Positions 60,163 through 64,000 of a stretch of DNA of 64,000 bases are shown one piece after another (position 1 is the stretch's first letter; every line of letters starts with the position of its first letter). A model generated the notes under the pieces. The model saw only the letters and a list, made by a program, of their open reading frames with translations, did not search any database and was not told the DNA's origin. Source of the stretch: Anaerolineae bacterium (lineage in GTDB: Bacteria > Chloroflexota > Anaerolineae > Aggregatilineales > Phototrophicaceae); assembly GCA_025055175.1 (NCBI GenBank), contig JANWYT010000015.1:62001-126000 (forward strand). The letters run 5' to 3'. A program made the translations under genes and the position numbers.

Positions 60163-60225
60163 CTGAGCCGATTGTAACATTGGCTTAAGGTGAGGCCATT
60201 CGTAGGTTTTGACGAATCGGCTCAG
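60163..60225 (-). promoter_or_regulatory. Promoter of the aminotransferase gene with an 11-bp inverted repeat
   Basis: CTGAGCCGATT (60163-60173) and AATCGGCTCAG (60215-60225) are perfect inverted repeats with 41 bases between, centres 52 bases apart, about five helical turns. The left arm overlaps the extended -10 TGTTACAAT (60179..60171). A T-run is absent, so an intrinsic terminator for pyrH is unlikely. Paired operators with looping are plausible. Confidence 0.5.
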
Positions 60226-60308
60226 ACGCAGGGGCTTTGTGCAAAGTGTAGAAGAAGGCCTCGAAGAGAGCGAGCCAGGACGTCTCTGGCCACTACCCCA
60301 GAGCTGGA

Positions 60309-61052
<744 letters not shown>

Positions 61053-61067
61053 TCATGGCTCAGGCGC

Positions 61068-61103
61068 AAAAAAAAGAGGATTAGCCGCACACAGCTAATC
61101 CCC
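61068..61103 (-). terminator. Intrinsic terminator between tsf and pyrH
   Basis: On minus, GGGGATTAGC (61103..61094) and GCTAATCCTC (61085..61076) form a 10-pair stem with one G-U and an 8-base loop, followed by eight T residues. Transcription from tsf would end or be attenuated before pyrH. Confidence 0.75.
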
Positions 61104-61148
61104 TTTGTGACACTGACTGTTCCATGCGGGCAGCCCTGCACAGACCGC

Positions 61149-61781
61149 CTACTCAGCGCCCTCGGCGCCGTTGTCGGTCACCTCGCCCAGGGCATAGCGG
61201 GCGAAGCGACGGATGACGATGCTCTCGCCCAACTCGGCCACCGTCTCCTTTAAGAACTGTTCGATGGTCTTCTCCTCGTCCTTGTAGTAGGGCTGCTCCA
61301 TCAGGACGATCTCTTCGAAGAACTTGGCCATGCGGCCTTCAGCCACCTTCTCAGCGATGTTAGTGGGCTTGCCTTCTTCCACTGCACGGCGCATCTGGAT
61401 GTCGCGTTCATGATCGATGACGGCTTGCGGCACGTCTTCGCGGCGCACATACTGCGGGGCGGCGCTGACGATGTGCAGGGCAATTTCACGGGCAAAGGTC
61501 TGGAAGGCTTCGGTCTTGGCTACAAAGTCGGTCTCGCAGTTCACTTCGACGATGACGGCGATGCGCTTGTTGAAGTGCTGATAGACTTCAATCACGCCTT
61601 CGTTCATGCTGCGGCCTGCGCCCAGCTTCTTGGCAGCTTTGGCTAGGCCCTTCTCGCGCAGATAATCGGCGGCCTTCTGCATGTCGCCATCGTGCATTTC
61701 CAGGGCCTTTTTACAGTCCAGCGGGCCGACGCCAGTGGCGTCGCGTAGCTGCTTGACCATTTGTGCGGTAATTTCAGCCAT
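61149..61781 (-). CDS. tsf: Elongation factor Ts
   Basis: 210 residues from the ATG at 61781 (MAEITAQMVKQLRDATGVGP), eight bases after AAGGA. Nucleotide exchange factor for EF-Tu. The UBA-like N-terminal domain (LRDATGVGPLDCKKALEMHDGDM) is followed by the core contact region with VEVNCETDFVAKTEAFQ. The shortened C-terminal part is that of the single-core, 200-residue bacterial group. It follows rpsB. Confidence 0.97.
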   Translation of the reverse strand: MAEITAQMVKQLRDATGVGPLDCKKALEMHDGDMQKAADYLREKGLAKAAKKLGAGRSMNEGVIEVYQHFNKRIAVIVEVNCETDFVAKTEAFQTFAREIALHIVSAAPQYVRREDVPQAVIDHERDIQMRRAVEEGKPTNIAEKVAEGRMAKFFEEIVLMEQPYYKDEEKTIEQFLKETVAELGESIVIRRFARYALGEVTDNGAEGAE

Positions 61782-61814
61782 TGAGTGCATCCTTTTTGTG
61801 TGTGCCTAGCCCAT

Positions 61815-61838
61815 AAAAAGGGCGATGTTTCATCGCCC
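61815..61838 (-). terminator. Intrinsic terminator between rpsB and tsf
   Basis: On minus GGGCGATG-AAA-CATCGCCC (61838..61820) is a perfect 8-pair stem followed by TTTTT. It lies 10 bases after the rpsB stop and may tune the ratio of S2 to EF-Ts. Confidence 0.75.
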
Positions 61839-61847
61839 TCGTTTTCG

Positions 61848-62681
61848 TTACACGTCGTCATCGTCGAAGGTGAACTTGTTGCTGCGCAACTTGCGAAGGG
61901 TCTCTGCGCCCAACAGCTCTTCGTCGCTGGCGTCGTCGTCCGTGTCTGGGATCGGAGCGACTTCCATCGGTTCTTCTTCGTCGTCCCCCTTGCCGCGCAT
62001 GGTCTTGCCTTCGACGACAGCATCGGCCAGAGCCGAGACGAGCAGGCGGATGGAGCGCATGGCATCGTCGTTGCCAGGGATGATGTAGTCCACCACGTCG
62101 GGGTCGCTGTTGGTATCGACAATGCCTAAGACGGGGATGTTGAGGGCGTTCGCTTCGGCAACAGCCGTCGCTTCGCGGTCACTATCGACGACGATGACCA
62201 GGCTGGGCAAGTTCTTCATCTCGCGCAGGCCGCCCAGGCGCTCTTGCAGCTTGACTAGCTTGCGCTCGTTCATGAGGGCCTCTTTCTTCGGCAGGCGCGC
62301 CCATTCGCCATTGTCGCGCTGCTTCTCCATCTTCTTCAGCGTGTCGATGCGGCGCTTGATCGTCGTCCAGTTGGTCAGCGTGCCAGGCAACCAACGCAAG
62401 CTGACGTAGGGCATGCCACAGCGCTGGGCTTCTTTGGCGATGATCTCCTGGGCTTGGCGCTTCGTACCGACGAACAATACCTGGCGGCGGTTCTGGGCCA
62501 GCTCGCGGACAGTATCGTAGTAGGCGTTGAGGTTGGCCAGCGTTTGCTGCAGGTCGATGATGTGGATGCCATTGCGCGCGGTGAAGATGAATTCGCGCAT
62601 TTTGGGATTCCACTTGGTGGTGCGGTGGCCGAAGTGAACGCCCGTTTCGAGCAGTTCCTTCATCTTAATCTTTGAAGGCAT
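61848..62681 (-). CDS. rpsB: 30S ribosomal protein S2
   Basis: 277 residues with AAAGGAG five bases before the ATG. Small-subunit protein binding 16S rRNA near the head-body junction. MKELLETGVHFGHRTTKWNPKM at the start and LPSLVIVVDSDREATAVAEANALNIPVLGIVDTNSDP near 170-210 are diagnostic. The C-terminal 50 residues are acidic and extend beyond the core, with DDEEEPME and DTDDDASDEELLG. It opens the rpsB-tsf-pyrH series. Confidence 0.97.
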   Translation of the reverse strand: MPSKIKMKELLETGVHFGHRTTKWNPKMREFIFTARNGIHIIDLQQTLANLNAYYDTVRELAQNRRQVLFVGTKRQAQEIIAKEAQRCGMPYVSLRWLPGTLTNWTTIKRRIDTLKKMEKQRDNGEWARLPKKEALMNERKLVKLQERLGGLREMKNLPSLVIVVDSDREATAVAEANALNIPVLGIVDTNSDPDVVDYIIPGNDDAMRSIRLLVSALADAVVEGKTMRGKGDDEEEPMEVAPIPDTDDDASDEELLGAETLRKLRSNKFTFDDDDV

Positions 62682-62820
62682 GGAGACTCCTTTGGGGTGG
62701 TGTTTGCGCCTTCCACACCGTTCATCCTGAAGCTAAGAATCGCGCGTGGGCGACAACACCTGCTTCAGTCCCGATGTGTGCTGATTTCGGTCGGAAAGTT
62801 GGACGATAGTCCAAACTGTT

Positions 62821-62829
62821 AGTATAGCA
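62821..62829 (-). promoter_or_regulatory. Extended -10 upstream of rpsB
   Basis: TGCTATACT on minus, 140 bases before the rpsB ATG at 62681, with no good -35. The long leader could hold an autoregulatory S2 site, but no recognisable structure was drawn from it by eye. Confidence 0.45.
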
Positions 62830-62934
62830 GAGCTGAGACGCACCTGAGTAGGGTGACTCGTGGATTGTGCAGGCTCTCACCCCGAAACCTGAAGAGAGGA
62901 AGGCGGCGTTGAGAATTGCGAGCCTAGATAGATT

Positions 62935-62971
62935 TCATGCATCACCCTGGCGAGGCGCACAGCATGCATGA
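62935..62971. repeat. Inverted repeat upstream of the substrate-binding protein gene
   Basis: Arms TCATGCAT and ATGCATGA, centre-to-centre 29 bases, about three helical turns, ahead of a sugar-type ABC gene. Compatible with a regulator such as LacI, which is an inference. Confidence 0.4.
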
Positions 62972-63101
62972 GATTGCAAAAAAACTGCACAACTTCAGGC
63001 TCAGGACGTTAAAAAGGCCTTGATAAATCCTTAACATCTTTCGGCTATCATCCCGCGCGGTCATAAGACCACTCACAAGAGATCACAAGGAGAATCTTCG
63101 T

Positions 63102-64000
63102 ATGCTGCACACCAAGAAACTGCTGGTCATGGCGCTGGCGGCTTTGGCCGTCCTGCCCTCCGCTGCTCAGGACAAGATCGAAATCAAGTTCTGGCACATC
63201 TTCCAGGATGACAACCGCCTGGGTTGGTCGCGGGGCGTCGCCGAAGAGTTCAACAAGCTGTACCCGCAGTACAACGTCACCGTCGAAGCCTTTGAGAATT
63301 ACGAAGTTCTGCTGAATGCCACCGAGCAGGCCCTGGAACAGGGTACAGCTCCTGCCATCGTCCAGTACTTTGAAGTCGCCACTCAGCGCGCCCGCGACCT
63401 GGGCTTCTTCAAGCCAGTGCAAGAAGCTCTGGCTGGCCGCGAAGAAGTCCTGGGCATTCCCGTCGACTTTGAGGACTTCATCCAGCCGGTGGTGAACTAC
63501 TACACCCTGGACGGCCAGTTCACCTCCATGCCCTGGAACAGCTCCACGCCCATCCTCTACACCAACACCGCCTTCCTGGAAGCCGCTGGCCTGGAGAAGC
63601 CCCCGGCAACCTGGCAAGAGCTGGAAGCAGCCTGCGAAGCCGTCATGGCCCTGCCCAACGCGCCGCAGTTCTGCATAACCTGGCCCAACCACGGCTGGTT
63701 CTTCGAACAGTGGCTGGCCCAGCAGAACGCTGAGATCGTCAACAACGGCAACGGCCGTCAGGCTCGCGCCACCGAAGTCCTGTTGACCAGCGAGAATGCC
63801 ATCAACATCGCCAGCTGGTGGAAGTCGATGTACGACCGCGGCTACTACTACTACAGCGGCAAGCAGCGCGACTGGACGGCCACCGAGCAGGCCATCCAGA
63901 CGGGCCAGACGGCTTTCATCATCACCAGCAGCGCTGACGCCCGCAACATCACCGAGGCTGCCGCTGCCAATGGCATCAACATCGTCACCACCCGTATGCC
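63102..64000 (+). CDS. ABC transporter substrate-binding protein, UgpB-like, C-terminus cut
   Basis: About 299 codons from the ATG at 63102 to the window end, with AAGGAG before it. A signal peptide (MLHTKKLLVMALAALAVLPS) is followed by KIEIKFWHIFQDDNRLGWSR and a family 1 solute-binding fold: EEFNKLYPQYNVTVEAFENY, AIVQYFEVATQRARDLGFF, SMPWNSSTPILYTNTAFLEAAGLEKPPATWQE. This best resembles glycerol-3-phosphate-binding UgpB. It would feed a sugar or glycerol-phosphodiester importer; the permeases lie beyond the edge. Confidence 0.9.
   Translation, partial: MLHTKKLLVMALAALAVLPSAAQDKIEIKFWHIFQDDNRLGWSRGVAEEFNKLYPQYNVTVEAFENYEVLLNATEQALEQGTAPAIVQYFEVATQRARDLGFFKPVQEALAGREEVLGIPVDFEDFIQPVVNYYTLDGQFTSMPWNSSTPILYTNTAFLEAAGLEKPPATWQELEAACEAVMALPNAPQFCITWPNHGWFFEQWLAQQNAEIVNNGNGRQARATEVLLTSENAINIASWWKSMYDRGYYYYSGKQRDWTATEQAIQTGQTAFIITSSADARNITEAAAANGINIVTTRM

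Larger units (their letters stand above)
62682..63101. other. 420-bp divergent intergenic region
   Basis: Between rpsB (minus) and the substrate-binding protein (plus). Apart from the rpsB -10, it holds an 8-base inverted repeat, TCATGCAT (62935-62942) and ATGCATGA (62964-62971), spacer 21. TTGATA (63020-63025) and TATCAT (63046-63051), 20 bases apart, are a poor promoter for the gene at 63102. The AT-rich part at 62970-63035 is unusual for this window. No gene is seen. Confidence 0.4.

Overview
The window is GC-rich and densely coded. It holds about 56 protein genes on both strands, short operons and few long gaps. Several traits together suggest a member of the Chloroflexota (inference, moderate confidence): an archaeal/eukaryotic-type prolyl-tRNA synthetase, LysM/YkuD cell-wall enzymes without outer-membrane genes, a DUF6056 membrane protein, split ThrE genes, NYN-domain and WXG100 proteins, and a CcrM-like methyltransferase. 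I see no rRNA, tRNA, CRISPR array, insertion sequence or prophage. The first gene (a glycosyltransferase) and the last (an ABC substrate-binding protein) run off the window edges.

Layout. 1-5 kb: glycosyltransferase, aldo/keto reductase, S1-domain protein and L,D-transpeptidase, all on minus. 5-8.6 kb: two tandem paralogous membrane proteins overlapping rsmA, then a short-chain dehydrogenase. 8.7-14 kb: DUF6056 protein, carbamoylase-type amidase, Bcp peroxiredoxin, SH3/SGNH hydrolase and a metallo-beta-lactamase-fold hydrolase. 14-24 kb: proS, a double-NYN protein, nitronate-monooxygenase-like protein, M42 peptidase coupled to a macro-like/TIR protein, and asnB. 24-31 kb: homocysteine methyltransferase/MTHFR fusion, two glycosyltransferases and a large FtsX-type permease. 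31-40 kb: M20 amidohydrolase, HEAT protein, MBL-rhodanese protein, rhomboid protease, DUF2304 and flippase-like membrane proteins, phosphoesterase, and an ArsR-type regulator coupled to a thioesterase. 40-48 kb: KDPG aldolase, split ThrE exporter, CcrM-like methyltransferase, Nudix, DtxR/MntR regulator and ftsH. 48-56 kb: FHA protein plus sigma factor, proline/glutamine repeat protein, R3H-type AAA protein, GNAT-like protein, FAD oxidase with CrtC-like protein, and epimerase with rhodanese. 56-64 kb: degenerate histidine-kinase-like protein, WXG100 protein with an EspG-like partner, aminotransferase, pyrH-tsf-rpsB, and the substrate-binding protein.

Regulation is unusually legible. At least eight genes carry an extended -10 element of the form TGCTAYRMT. 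Several promoters have perfect palindromes at the predicted start site (amidase, proS, ArsR gene). Intrinsic terminators lie between rpsB, tsf and pyrH and behind proS.

The most interesting items are an interleaved pair of perfect 9-bp inverted repeats, with pseudoknot topology, upstream of the MBL-rhodanese gene (34226-34279); a macro-like/TIR fusion that resembles both halves of a Thoeris-type defence in one chain; the WXG100/EspG-like cassette; and the recurrent promoter motif.
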